Positions 1 through 7,606 are shown, counted from the stretch's first letter. The stretch is 8,270 nt of DNA from Deltaproteobacteria bacterium (GCA_004356685.1 SMWS01000124.1:1-8270), one strand, 5' to 3'. A program made the numbers and translations. The notes: a model not told the origin generated them from the sequence alone.

Positions 1-933
1 TGCAACTTTTATAGCCTCAATCATACTTGTAGGATTAGCGATCCCCTTCCAGGCTATATCAAATGCAGTGCCATGGTCTGGTGAGGTTCTTATAAATGGA
101 AGACCGAGTGTCACGTTTACACCCTTTTCAAAATTTATCATTTTAAAAGGTATAAGACCCTGATCATGATACATAGAAACGACTAAATCCCACCTGCCTT
201 TAGACGCATAGTAAAACAGAGTATCCGGAGGTAGCGGCCCTTCTATATTCATTCCATTTAAACGTGCTTTATTAATTGCAGGGATTATAATATCACTTTC
301 TTCACTGCCAAAAGCTCCGGCTTCGCCTGCATGGGGGTTTAAACCACAAACTACAATTTTGGGTTTAATTATCCCAAAATATTTTATTAATGATTCATTT
401 GTTAAATTTATAATTCTATAAATTTTCTCTTCGTTCAACAGCTCAGGCACTTTTTTAAGCGCTTGATGAATAGTAACTAAAACAACTTTAAATTTATCTC
501 CTTCAAACATCATTGCCGCTTCTTTACTCCCACTTAGCTCAGCAAGCATTTCTGTGTGTCCGGGAAATTTTGAACCTGCTCGGTGAATTGCTTCTTTAGA
601 AATGGGAGCTGTAACAATACAGTCTATTTTGTTTTCCAGGACATTTTGCACAGCCGATTCAATATAACCAAGTGATGCCCTGCCTGACTTTGAACTCACC
701 GATCCCGGATCAAGATTTTCTGCGTTGAATTTTTTATGTTCTTGCAATTCATACACCGCATCCATACCGATTATCTCTTTTGCCCGGCCTAAAATCTCAG
801 AATTTCCAAACACGACAGGCCTGCAAACGCTCTGGATCTCTGCACAGCATAGTGCCTTTAAAACTACTTCAGGGCCTATCCCGTTGGGATCGCCCATAGT
901 TATTCCAATTCTGGGTTTATATAAATCCTGCAT
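1..933 (-). CDS. pdxA: 4-hydroxythreonine-4-phosphate dehydrogenase PdxA, 3' end cut by window edge
   Basis: PdxA oxidises 4-phosphohydroxy-L-threonine with NAD in the DXP-dependent pyridoxal phosphate pathway; the product condenses with deoxyxylulose phosphate through PdxJ. It is a cytosolic, metal-dependent dimer. I translated 311 uninterrupted codons from the ATG at 931-933. Family signatures seen: N-terminal TMGDPNGIGPE (residues 12-22), PGHTEML with the substrate-binding His-Thr pair (126-127), and the three metal-ligand histidines in TIHQALKKVP (H156), LNPHAGEAG (H201) and MYHDQGLIPFK (H256), followed by LPFIRTSPDHGTAFDIA. The family is usually about 330 residues, so roughly 20 C-terminal residues lie beyond position 1. 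The start is the only ATG near the tatD stop and gives the usual short leader before GITMGDP. No clear Shine-Dalgarno precedes it. It lies 48 bases after tatD and is probably the fourth gene of the glyA cluster. Confidence 0.95.
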   Translation of the reverse strand, partial: MQDLYKPRIGITMGDPNGIGPEVVLKALCCAEIQSVCRPVVFGNSEILGRAKEIIGMDAVYELQEHKKFNAENLDPGSVSSKSGRASLGYIESAVQNVLENKIDCIVTAPISKEAIHRAGSKFPGHTEMLAELSGSKEAAMMFEGDKFKVVLVTIHQALKKVPELLNEEKIYRIINLTNESLIKYFGIIKPKIVVCGLNPHAGEAGAFGSEESDIIIPAINKARLNGMNIEGPLPPDTLFYYASKGRWDLVVSMYHDQGLIPFKMINFEKGVNVTLGLPFIRTSPDHGTAFDIAWKGIANPTSMIEAIKVA

Positions 934-981
934 AGAAAGAATAATAAAACGAAAACCTAAGAAATAAAGGATTTAGTACTT

Positions 982-1740
982 TTAGGGAATGCCAAATAGT
1001 TCTTTGCAATTATTTGTAGTAATCTCGGATACTTGCTCAAACGACTTGTCCGTTACCTCAGCCAGTGTTTCGGCAACATATTTAACATAAGCAGGCTGGT
1101 TCTTTTTACCCCTATAAGGAACAGGGGCTAAATATGGTGAATCTGTTTCAACTAAAATTCTTTCAAGCGGCAACTTTCTTGCGACATCTCTTAAATCTTT
1201 AGACCTTTTATATGTAAGTATTCCTGAAAACGAAATATAAAAACCAAGCTCAATGTATAGTAGAGCCGATTCATAATCTCCTGTAAAACAGTGTATTACT
1301 CCCTGCAGCTGCTTACATGAATTTTCTTTTAGCATTTCCTTTACGTCATCTTCACAGTCTCTTACATGAATTACAATGGGCAGATTAGTTTCAATACTAA
1401 GTTCTATATGTTTTTGTAAGGACTCTTTTTGTATTTCTCTTGGAGAAAAATCATAATAATAGTCAAGCCCAGTCTCTCCCACTGCCACTATTTTATTATT
1501 ACTGGTTAAACTTGAAATCTCAGAAAAAACAAGAGGACTGTATGTTTTTGCTTCATGGGGGTGAATTCCCACAGCACCATAAACACCGGAATATTTTTCA
1601 GTAAAACCGAGAGTTTGATGTGCAGAAGGCAGGTCAGAAGACATATTGATTATATAAGAAACTGAGTTGTCCGCAGCGTTTTGGACGGCCTGGTCTATAT
1701 CTTCTAATGAGCCAAGATGGGCATGGGAATCTATCAACAT
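982..1740 (-). CDS. tatD: TatD family metal-dependent hydrolase / DNase
   Basis: This is a TIM-barrel metallohydrolase of the TatD family. Characterised members are Mg-dependent 3'-5' exonucleases linked to DNA repair or DNA fragmentation; the substrate of this copy is inferred only from the family. At 252 residues it has the normal length. Metal-site residues seen in order are the HxH at H6/H8 in DSHAHLG, E89 in VGETGLDYYYD, H125 in PIVIHVRD, H150 in GVIHCFTG and D200 in LVETDSPYLAPVPYRG. The last is the classic TatD C-terminal signature, and the protein continues with N-Q-P as expected. The ATG start at 1738-1740 is 9 bases past the nrdR stop and has no visible Shine-Dalgarno, which suggests translation coupled to nrdR. 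It has no signal peptide, so it is cytosolic. The symbol could equally be ycfH; family assignment is firm, paralogue choice less so. Confidence 0.93.
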   Translation of the reverse strand: MLIDSHAHLGSLEDIDQAVQNAADNSVSYIINMSSDLPSAHQTLGFTEKYSGVYGAVGIHPHEAKTYSPLVFSEISSLTSNNKIVAVGETGLDYYYDFSPREIQKESLQKHIELSIETNLPIVIHVRDCEDDVKEMLKENSCKQLQGVIHCFTGDYESALLYIELGFYISFSGILTYKRSKDLRDVARKLPLERILVETDSPYLAPVPYRGKKNQPAYVKYVAETLAEVTDKSFEQVSEITTNNCKELFGIP

Positions 1741-1749
1741 GAATATAAC

Positions 1750-2229
1750 TTATATTTTAGATTTGGAATCGATCTCTTTATCTCTTAGAAGGTCTTTTAG
1801 TTCATCCATAAACTGATTCACATCTTTAAATGATCTGTAAACAGAAGCAAACCTGACATAAGCAACTTCATCTAGTTCATACAGTTTCCTTATTACCCTT
1901 TCACCTATTTCAGTACTGCTGATTTCCTTGTCTCCCCTCTCCTGAAATTCTCGTTCCAGATTGGAAATAAATCCCTCTATTACATCAACCGTAATTGGTC
2001 TTTTTTCACATGCTTTTAGCATTCCATGAATAAGTTTACCCTTATCAAAAACCTCTTTACTACCATCTTTTTTGACAACCAGGAAATTTACTTCTTCAAC
2101 CCGCTCGTAAGTTGTAAACCTCTTCTTACACTCTAGACATTCTCTTCTACGTCTCACGGCAAGGCCGTCATTTGTAAGACGTGAATCCATAACCTTATTT
2201 TCAAGATCACTGCAAAAAGGGCATTTCAT
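1750..2229 (-). CDS. nrdR: Transcriptional repressor NrdR
   Basis: NrdR represses ribonucleotide reductase operons by binding paired NrdR boxes when its ATP-cone is loaded with dATP/ATP. The 159 residues match the family length. The N-terminal zinc ribbon has C3, C6, C31 and C34 (MKCPFC and CLECKKRF), with the basic stretch VRRRREC between the knuckles, typical of NrdR. The ATP-cone covers about residues 49-139 (FLVVKKDGSKEVFDKGKL through VAYVRFASVYRSFKD). The ATG at 2227-2229 directly follows the glyA TAA at 2230-2232 with no spacing, so termination-reinitiation is likely; a weak AAGGA lies about 15 bases upstream, inside glyA. No ribonucleotide reductase gene lies in this window, and I did not find a NrdR-box pair in the glyA upstream region. 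Linkage of nrdR to glyA is common in bacteria. Confidence 0.97.
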   Translation of the reverse strand: MKCPFCSDLENKVMDSRLTNDGLAVRRRRECLECKKRFTTYERVEEVNFLVVKKDGSKEVFDKGKLIHGMLKACEKRPITVDVIEGFISNLEREFQERGDKEISSTEIGERVIRKLYELDEVAYVRFASVYRSFKDVNQFMDELKDLLRDKEIDSKSKI

Positions 2230-3477
2230 TTAATTTAACAATTCCTTATATATTGGGAAACTCAAGCAAAGTTCTCTTACTTCTCCTTCGATTTTTTTCA
2301 GTTCACTCTCATTATCCTTATTTTCCACTGCTTTTGCAATTAAATCTGAAATGATTACCATTTCCTGCTCTTTCATTCCTCTTGTAGTTATAGCCGGTGT
2401 CCCTATCCTTATTCCACTAGTAATCATTGGAGGATTCGGATCAAATGGTACAGCATTCTTATTAACAGTTATTCCGGCTCTGTCCAGGGCTTCTTCTGTC
2501 TCTTTACCTGTAAGCTCTTTGTTTATGAGATCAACTAATACAAGGTGCGTATCAGTTCCACCGGTTAGTATGTTAAATCCGTGTTCCTTAAGTCTTTCAG
2601 CCATAGTTTGAGCATTCTTAACTATTTGAGTTTGATATTCTTTAAACTCCGGCTGCAGCGCCTCTTTAAAAGCAACTGCTTTTGCGGCTATCACATGCAT
2701 AAGCGGGCCACCCTGGGTACCTGGGAACACCCTGCTGTTAACAACTTTGCCATGTTCTGAATCAGTCATAATCATACCACCCCTTGGACCCCTCAGAGTT
2801 TTATGAGTCGTAGTTGTGATAAAATGACAGTGAGGTACAGGGTTTGGATACAGTCCGGCTACGACCAAACCGGCCGGATGTGCTATATCTGCCATCAGCA
2901 AAGCCCCTACTTCATCTGCAATCTCTCTAAATATCTTAAAATCAATCTCCCTTGGATAAGCGCTCCACCCTGCCACAATTAATTTAGGGCTGTGCTTCTT
3001 TGCCAGACTACGAACCTCGTCATAGTCAATTAAAGAATCCTCTTTTCTAACCCCGTAAGCAACAATATTATAAAGCCTTCCTGAAAAGTTTACCGGGCTT
3101 CCGTGAGTCAGGTGACCACCATGTGCCAGGTTCATACCCAAAACCGTATCACCGGGCTGTACAGCGGCAAAATATACTGCCATATTGGCCTGTGCGCCCG
3201 AGTGTGGTTGAACATTTACAACTTCAGCGCCAAAAAGCTTTTTTGCTCTTTCAATAGCAAGGTTTTCTGCAATATCTACAAATTCACAGCCCCCGTAGTA
3301 TCTCTTCCCTGGAAGTCCTTCGGCATATTTATTTGTCAGAACTGTCCCAAGCGCCTCTAATACAGCCCCGCTTACATAATTTTCTGATGCAATTAACTCC
3401 AGTTTCCATTCCTGCCTTTCTATTTCAGCTCTTATTACATCATATATTTCCGGGTCGATATCCTTTACAGACAGCAT
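2230..3477 (-). CDS. glyA: Serine hydroxymethyltransferase (SHMT)
   Basis: PLP enzyme that interconverts serine and glycine while passing a one-carbon unit to tetrahydrofolate; it feeds thymidylate, purine and methionine synthesis in the cytosol. The 415 residues are normal for bacterial SHMT. Visible signatures: LIASENYVS near residues 28-35, the glycine-rich YAEGLPGKRYYGG (51-63), QPHSGAQANMAVY (90-102), the PLP-contacting MADIAHPAG with D197 and H200, the Schiff-base lysine K226 inside TTTTHKTLRGPRGG, and the carboxylate-binding arginine in SGIRIGTPA (R357). The start is supported by a GGAGGT Shine-Dalgarno ten bases before the ATG at 3475-3477. As the first gene of the minus-strand cluster glyA-nrdR-tatD-pdxA, its promoter should lie in 3493-3683. 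It depends on the PLP whose pathway includes the cluster's last gene. Confidence 0.98.
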   Translation of the reverse strand: MLSVKDIDPEIYDVIRAEIERQEWKLELIASENYVSGAVLEALGTVLTNKYAEGLPGKRYYGGCEFVDIAENLAIERAKKLFGAEVVNVQPHSGAQANMAVYFAAVQPGDTVLGMNLAHGGHLTHGSPVNFSGRLYNIVAYGVRKEDSLIDYDEVRSLAKKHSPKLIVAGWSAYPREIDFKIFREIADEVGALLMADIAHPAGLVVAGLYPNPVPHCHFITTTTHKTLRGPRGGMIMTDSEHGKVVNSRVFPGTQGGPLMHVIAAKAVAFKEALQPEFKEYQTQIVKNAQTMAERLKEHGFNILTGGTDTHLVLVDLINKELTGKETEEALDRAGITVNKNAVPFDPNPPMITSGIRIGTPAITTRGMKEQEMVIISDLIAKAVENKDNESELKKIEGEVRELCLSFPIYKELLN

Positions 3478-3683
3478 TAAATAGAAACCTCCAAAAAAAT
3501 TATCAAAATGGTATCTAAATACTCAGGGTTAAGCAAGAGATTTGTCATAAATTGTATATAATAAACTTATGCATACTACAAATGGTATTTAAAATGAGTA
3601 TAACATTTATTAACCAATTACAATTGATTCATAACTTAATTAATATAAAATCTCATTTGTAGTTTATAAACAGGAACAATATT
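3478..3683. promoter_or_regulatory. Divergent intergenic control region glyA | HAD gene
   Basis: This 206-base, strongly AT-rich gap separates the minus-strand glyA cluster from the plus-strand HAD-uvrA pair, so promoters for both should lie here. No convincing sigma-70 pair was found. Candidates include a plus-strand TATAAT at 3557-3562 without a well-spaced -35. On the minus strand, TTGCTT is followed 17 bases later by TACCAT, close to the glyA start. A perfect 10-base inverted repeat is present: ACTACAAATG at 3575-3584 and CATTTGTAGT at 3654-3663. A direct near-repeat also occurs, ATGGTATCTAAAT at 3508-3520 and ATGGTATTTAAAAT at 3582-3595. These could be operator sites, but no regulator can be named. 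The regulatory role of the region is inferred from gene orientation. Confidence 0.5.
3487..3492 (-). promoter_or_regulatory. Shine-Dalgarno of glyA
   Basis: On the minus strand this reads GGAGGT, a near-perfect anti-16S match, ten bases before the glyA ATG. It stands out because nrdR, tatD, pdxA and uvrA have no comparable site. Initiation therefore looks strong at the first gene of the cluster, with the following genes possibly dependent on coupling. Confidence 0.8.
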
Positions 3684-4382
3684 TTGATTAAAATTTCTAA
3701 AAAAGCGGTATTCTTTGATTTCGGTGATACTCTGGCGTCAACAGATCCGCCATATATTATCAGGGTTGCAAATGGCTTCCGCAATGCCGGATATGATATT
3801 TCCAATAAAGATTTTATATACGCATACCTAAAAACTGACTGCGAGATTTATAAAAAGCACAAAACTCAGGGCACTATTAGTTCTGAACAGTATAATTCGT
3901 GGTTTTTCCCTATTTTATGTGAATTTTTGAATATCGATGAAAAGCCCGATGAAATCAGGCTTCGAATCAGGAAAAATAATACACCCAGAAGATTTAGTAG
4001 AGCTGTATTGCCTGGGACATTTGAACTTCTTTCCTATCTAAAAGAGCAGGGATACACTCTTGGAGTGATTTCAAACAACGATGGATTTACAGACAGAAAA
4101 TGTAAAGACTTAGATATTGATAAATTTTTTGATATTATAGCCGATTCGACTAACCTTGGTTATGTAAAACCTGATCCAAGAATATTTCACCATGTATTAA
4201 ATGAATTAGGTTTAGAGCCTGAGGACTGTCTGCATGTAGGTGACCTGTACGGAGCAGATGTTTTGGGGGCAAAAAATGCCGGTTTGGATGTAGTGTGGTT
4301 AAACTATAGGGGTATAAATATTTTGGACGACACAGAAACCATACAGATAAAAGAGCTTGCAGAACTTATTAAAATCCTATGA
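3684..4382 (+). CDS. HAD superfamily (subfamily IA) hydrolase
   Basis: This is a haloacid-dehalogenase-like hydrolase, probably a small-molecule phosphatase; the substrate is unknown. Of its 232 residues, the core motifs are motif I FFDFGDTL (nucleophile D12), motif II GVISNNDG (S130), motif III lysine K162 in YVKPDPRIF, and motif IV LHVGDLYGADVLGAKNAG (D187, D192). Between motifs I and II lies a helical C1 cap of about 90 residues, which is the subfamily IA layout. Motif I reads D-x-G-D-T, so the usual acid/base Asp two residues after the nucleophile is Gly. This variant occurs in other HAD proteins and leaves activity uncertain. The start is a TTG at 3684-3686 with AGGA at 3672-3675, eight bases upstream; no ATG is better placed. 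uvrA follows 38 bases after its stop in the same direction, so the two may be co-transcribed, though a functional link is not established. Confidence 0.9.
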   Translation: MIKISKKAVFFDFGDTLASTDPPYIIRVANGFRNAGYDISNKDFIYAYLKTDCEIYKKHKTQGTISSEQYNSWFFPILCEFLNIDEKPDEIRLRIRKNNTPRRFSRAVLPGTFELLSYLKEQGYTLGVISNNDGFTDRKCKDLDIDKFFDIIADSTNLGYVKPDPRIFHHVLNELGLEPEDCLHVGDLYGADVLGAKNAGLDVVWLNYRGINILDDTETIQIKELAELIKIL

Positions 4383-4420
4383 AGTTAGCATCCATTTAAC
4401 AAAATCATTTCATAAATAAA

Positions 4421-7162
4421 TTGGAAAAATATATTCAGGTTAAAGGGGCAAGGCTAAACAATCTAAAAAATATAAATGTCAATATCCCCCTACACAAATT
4501 CACGGTAGTCACGGGCCTTAGCGGATCCGGGAAATCATCACTTGCCCTTGATACCATCTATGCAGAGGGACTCCGGAGATATTTAGAGAGCTTATCAACC
4601 TATGCAAGGCAGTTTCTGGACAGGGTTGAAAAACCCGATGTTGATGAAATAAGGTGCATCCCGCCATCAATAGCAGTTGAATCAAGAAACTCTATCAAAA
4701 ACTCCCGTTCTACAGTAGGAACGATAACTGAGATTTATGACTACCTGAGGCTCCTGTTTGCTAAAGTTGGAAAGCTCCACTGCCCTAACTGCAGCACTGA
4801 AGTAAGAAAACATTCTCCTCAAACTATCTTTGAATTTGTCATAAAAGAATTTACAAACGAGATATTAATTATTAGTACAAAAATCAGTAAAGATGATATA
4901 GCCAATCCCGATATTCCTCTTTCAAAAGGATTTACTAAAATTCTCAGAAGCGGTAAGATACTTGAAATTGAAGAGCTCGGCAAACTTTCGATAGAAGATG
5001 AACTTGTAATAGACAGGCTTAAAATAAAAAATGAAAATAAATCAAGGCTTATTGACTCAATTGAAACTGCATTTACTGAAGCAAGTGAAATCAAATTTCA
5101 TATAAGCGAAGAAAACATATTCAATTTCTCTAGAGAACTGCAATGTGCAAAATGTTGCCAGAAATTTGGAGAGCCTACTCCACAGTTATTCTCATTTAAC
5201 AGCCCCGCCGGGGCATGCCATGACTGCAGCGGTTTTGGAAATATATTGGACATAGACCCAGACCTCATAGTGCCTGACCCCGACAAGAGCTTGTACGAGG
5301 GCGCTATTGAGCCGTTCACAAAACCTTCTTTGGATCATGCAAATACTAAGCTCATTCATTTTGCTAAAAAATCCGGGATAAACACAAACATTCCCTATAA
5401 AAATCTTACTGAAAAAGAAAAAGAGTTAATTTTTCATGGCGGTGAAGATTTTAAAGGGGTAATAGGGTACTTTAAAAGACTGGAAAGAAAGAATTACAAA
5501 CTACATGTAAGGGTTTTCCTAAGTAAATACAGATCAGCCTACCCCTGTGAAACCTGCAGTGGCACTAGATTAGTAGACCAGGCACTATGGTTTAAAATTG
5601 GCAATAATAATATTTCAGCAATATCTGGTTTACCAATAAGCGAGTTATCCAAATTTTTTAGAAATCTGAAATTAAACAAATACGACTTAGATATTTCATC
5701 AGAAATTTTAAAACAGATAATTTCAAGAATAGGATTTTTATTGAAAGTAGGTTTGGATTATCTTACCCTTTCGCGACTTGCAAAGACACTGTCAGGAGGA
5801 GAGGCACAGAGGGTTAATCTCTCATGCCAGCTGGGTTCAAGCTTAACAGAAACACTTTACATTTTAGACGAACCATCCATCGGACTTCACCAAAGAGACA
5901 TCCACCAGCTTATCGCCATTATAAAAGAACTCACTCAGAGAAATAACACCGTAATTTTAGTCGAACACGACATGGAAATGATAAAAGCCTCAAGTTACAT
6001 AGTTGAACTCGGCCCTAAATCTGGAGAACAAGGCGGGGAGTTAGTTTTTCAAGGCACAAAAAACAGATTTATAAATAATTCTTTTGAGTCAATAACAAAA
6101 TCATATTACCTGAAAGAAAAGCAAATCGAGGTTCCAAAAAAAAGAAGAAAAGGAAATGGAAAGTTTATAGTTATCGAAGGTGCAAAGGAAAATAACCTTA
6201 AAAACATTACTGCTTCACTGCCCCTAAATACATTTATTTGCGTAACCGGGGTTTCGGGATCAGGTAAAAGCTCACTTCTTAATGATATTTTATATTCTTC
6301 CCTTGCACGAAAGTTTAACTCAGAAATTGAAAAGCCAGGTAAATATAAAAGAATCAAAGGAGCAGAGTTTGTTTCGAATATCTTCTTGCTTGATCAAAAG
6401 CCAATTGGGAAAAGCTCAAGGTCCAATCCCGCAACCTATCTGAAAATTTATGACGACATAAGAAAAATATTTTCAGATACCTGGATGGCTAAATCCAAGG
6501 GGCTAACACCGTCTCATTTTTCATTTAACGTACCGGGCGGCAGGTGCGATAAATGCGAAGGGGAAGGACAGGAGACGGTAGAGATGCTGTTTTTAGCAGA
6601 TGTTCATATAACCTGTGAAGCTTGCAAAGGAAAACGGTTTAAAGACGAAGTCCTTAAGATCGAGTTTAATAAAAAGAATATAGACAAAGTTCTTAATCTG
6701 ACTGTAGATGATTCAATTTCATTTTTTAGAGCGACACCTAAAATAGTACAAAAATTAAAAGTACTCACCGATGTCGGGCTTGGATACCTCCGGCTTGGAC
6801 AATCCTCTGCCACACTTTCCGGGGGTGAGGCTCAAAGGATAAAGATAGCAAAGGAGTTATCTAAAAAAACCGGTACGGATATTGTTTATATACTCGACGA
6901 ACCCACGGTTGGTCTTCACGTTGATGACATAAACAAACTGCTAAAAGTACTGAACAAACTTATAGATTCTGGAAACACCGTGATACTGATCGAACATAAC
7001 ATGGACGTTATTAAATCAGCAGATTATTTAATTGATCTTGGACCCGAAGGGGGTGAAAAAGGCGGTTATATCGTTGCTAAAGGAACGCCAGAACAGGTTT
7101 CCAAAGTTAAAGAATCCTACACAGGGAAGTATTTGAAAGAGGTTCTAAAGAAATCTAATTAA
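4421..7162 (+). CDS. uvrA: Excinuclease ABC subunit UvrA
   Basis: UvrA is the damage-sensing ATPase of nucleotide excision repair; its dimer loads UvrB at lesions. The 913 residues are slightly shorter than the usual 940 or so. Order of elements: Walker A GLSGSGKSS (32-40), C121/C124, zinc knuckle C242/C245 with C266/C269 around QLFSFNSPAGAC, C376/C379, ABC signature LSGGEAQR (457-464), Walker B ILDEP (481-485), second Walker A GVSGSGKSS (610-618), second zinc module C709/C712 and C732/C735, second LSGGEAQR (799-806) and ILDEP (824-828). The linker near 570-580 is Lys/Arg rich. Start: TTG at 4421 gives MEKYIQVKGARLNNLKN, matching family N-termini. A TAA at 4397-4399 closes the frame and no ATG lies between. 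No Shine-Dalgarno is visible. All catalytic motifs are intact, so this should be functional; a UvrA paralogue cannot be wholly excluded. Confidence 0.97.
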   Translation: MEKYIQVKGARLNNLKNINVNIPLHKFTVVTGLSGSGKSSLALDTIYAEGLRRYLESLSTYARQFLDRVEKPDVDEIRCIPPSIAVESRNSIKNSRSTVGTITEIYDYLRLLFAKVGKLHCPNCSTEVRKHSPQTIFEFVIKEFTNEILIISTKISKDDIANPDIPLSKGFTKILRSGKILEIEELGKLSIEDELVIDRLKIKNENKSRLIDSIETAFTEASEIKFHISEENIFNFSRELQCAKCCQKFGEPTPQLFSFNSPAGACHDCSGFGNILDIDPDLIVPDPDKSLYEGAIEPFTKPSLDHANTKLIHFAKKSGINTNIPYKNLTEKEKELIFHGGEDFKGVIGYFKRLERKNYKLHVRVFLSKYRSAYPCETCSGTRLVDQALWFKIGNNNISAISGLPISELSKFFRNLKLNKYDLDISSEILKQIISRIGFLLKVGLDYLTLSRLAKTLSGGEAQRVNLSCQLGSSLTETLYILDEPSIGLHQRDIHQLIAIIKELTQRNNTVILVEHDMEMIKASSYIVELGPKSGEQGGELVFQGTKNRFINNSFESITKSYYLKEKQIEVPKKRRKGNGKFIVIEGAKENNLKNITASLPLNTFICVTGVSGSGKSSLLNDILYSSLARKFNSEIEKPGKYKRIKGAEFVSNIFLLDQKPIGKSSRSNPATYLKIYDDIRKIFSDTWMAKSKGLTPSHFSFNVPGGRCDKCEGEGQETVEMLFLADVHITCEACKGKRFKDEVLKIEFNKKNIDKVLNLTVDDSISFFRATPKIVQKLKVLTDVGLGYLRLGQSSATLSGGEAQRIKIAKELSKKTGTDIVYILDEPTVGLHVDDINKLLKVLNKLIDSGNTVILIEHNMDVIKSADYLIDLGPEGGEKGGYIVAKGTPEQVSKVKESYTGKYLKEVLKKSN

Positions 7163-7570
7163 TTGGTTACGTTGTAGATGCTCAGTAATTAGGTAACTAA
7201 ATTGGTAAGATAATGTAACCAAGGAGGCACCTAATGAAATACAGTGAGATAGTAATAGTAAAGAGACGGAGCAGTTTTTCGACTCCTCCCGGCTTGGGTT
7301 GTACGTGAATCGGTGGTGTAGGTGGGAAAGAAGAGTGTTATTCAGAACACTAGAGACAACCTTCCATTGGGATAGTATAAGTTCAAGCTAGAAAATTACA
7401 TGCTTGCTGTGGTATCTACAGAAGGCAAGTCGTGAGGGTTTAGACTAAGGGTTCGTTTGATTTATTTCCCTATACGAATAGAGCTTTAATTGGCTATGTC
7501 CTCTTCGGGCAGAAGTAAAAAGAAGGGCTCTACTGTATAGGTTCATGACATATGAGACAAATTCACGACA
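7163..7570 (+). ncRNA. Candidate structured RNA tract, family not recognised
   Basis: No credible protein gene occupies this tract, but perfectly complementary arms nest through it. They are TTGGTTAC 7163-7170 with GTAACCAA 7215-7222, enclosing a TTAG-GTAA-CTAA hairpin (7189-7200) whose loop is a GNRA type only on the plus strand; GGTTGT 7297-7302 with ACAACC 7356-7361, enclosing AGTGTT/AACACT (7334-7339/7346-7351); CTTG-CTGT 7403-7410 with ACAG 7418-7421 and CAAG 7426-7429; and GTCGTGA 7429-7435 with TCACGAC 7563-7569. This last helix encloses CCTATAC/GTATAGG (7469-7475/7535-7541), TAGAGC/GCTCTA (7479-7484/7527-7532) and CTTC/GAAG (7503-7506/7512-7515). From about 7261 to 7440 GC is about 46 percent, against about 23 percent at 7561-7620. 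No tRNA, tmRNA, RNase P, SRP, 6S or known riboswitch signature was found. Ends and strand are estimates; a degraded mobile element is the main alternative. Confidence 0.35.
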
Positions 7571-7583
7571 ATTTACATTCTAT

Positions 7584-7606
7584 TAATTTGTGAATTTAAC
7601 AAATTA
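7584..7606. other. AT-rich perfect hairpin
   Basis: TAATTTGT at 7584-7591 is exactly complementary to ACAAATTA at 7599-7606 around a 7-base loop. No T-run follows on the plus strand, so an intrinsic terminator is doubtful. It lies just past the candidate structured RNA and before the channel fragment. Just downstream GACACCT occurs twice (7609-7615 and 7621-7627) with a 12-base period. Its role is unknown. Confidence 0.3.

Noticed and set aside
725..967. Plus-strand open frame opposite pdxA
   Set aside because: It lies antisense to well-conserved PdxA coding sequence, with no homology or ribosome site; it is a shadow.
2351..3518. Three plus-strand open frames opposite glyA
   Set aside because: All are antisense to conserved SHMT motifs and have no recognisable protein features.
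3542..3562. TTGTCA followed by TATAAT as a sigma-70 promoter
   Set aside because: The spacing is only 9 bases, far from the roughly 17 needed; the TATAAT alone is not enough in such AT-rich DNA.
4819..6813. Minus-strand open frames opposite uvrA
   Set aside because: They mirror UvrA codons and show no domain signatures.
7163..7222. The 8-base inverted repeat after uvrA as its intrinsic terminator
   Set aside because: The loop is 44 bases and no T-run follows; it fits better as part of the candidate folded RNA.
7267..7330. Resemblance to a group II intron domain V (stretch around GTACGTGAATCGGTGGTGT)
   Set aside because: The right-hand strand looks similar, but no matching left strand with the catalytic AGC region, no intron 5' end and no reverse transcriptase were found. 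A degraded intron remains only a possibility.
7248..7391. 47-codon open stretch in the frame of the channel (residues such as LYVNRWCRWERR)
   Set aside because: It has no start codon, follows a TGA, matches no family I recognise, and lies across the complementary arms; length is not exceptional for a GC-richer tract.
7448..7471. GGGTTCG with downstream CCC resembling a tRNA T-arm
   Set aside because: The loop is 16 bases rather than 7 and no anticodon arm, D-arm or acceptor stem can be built around it.
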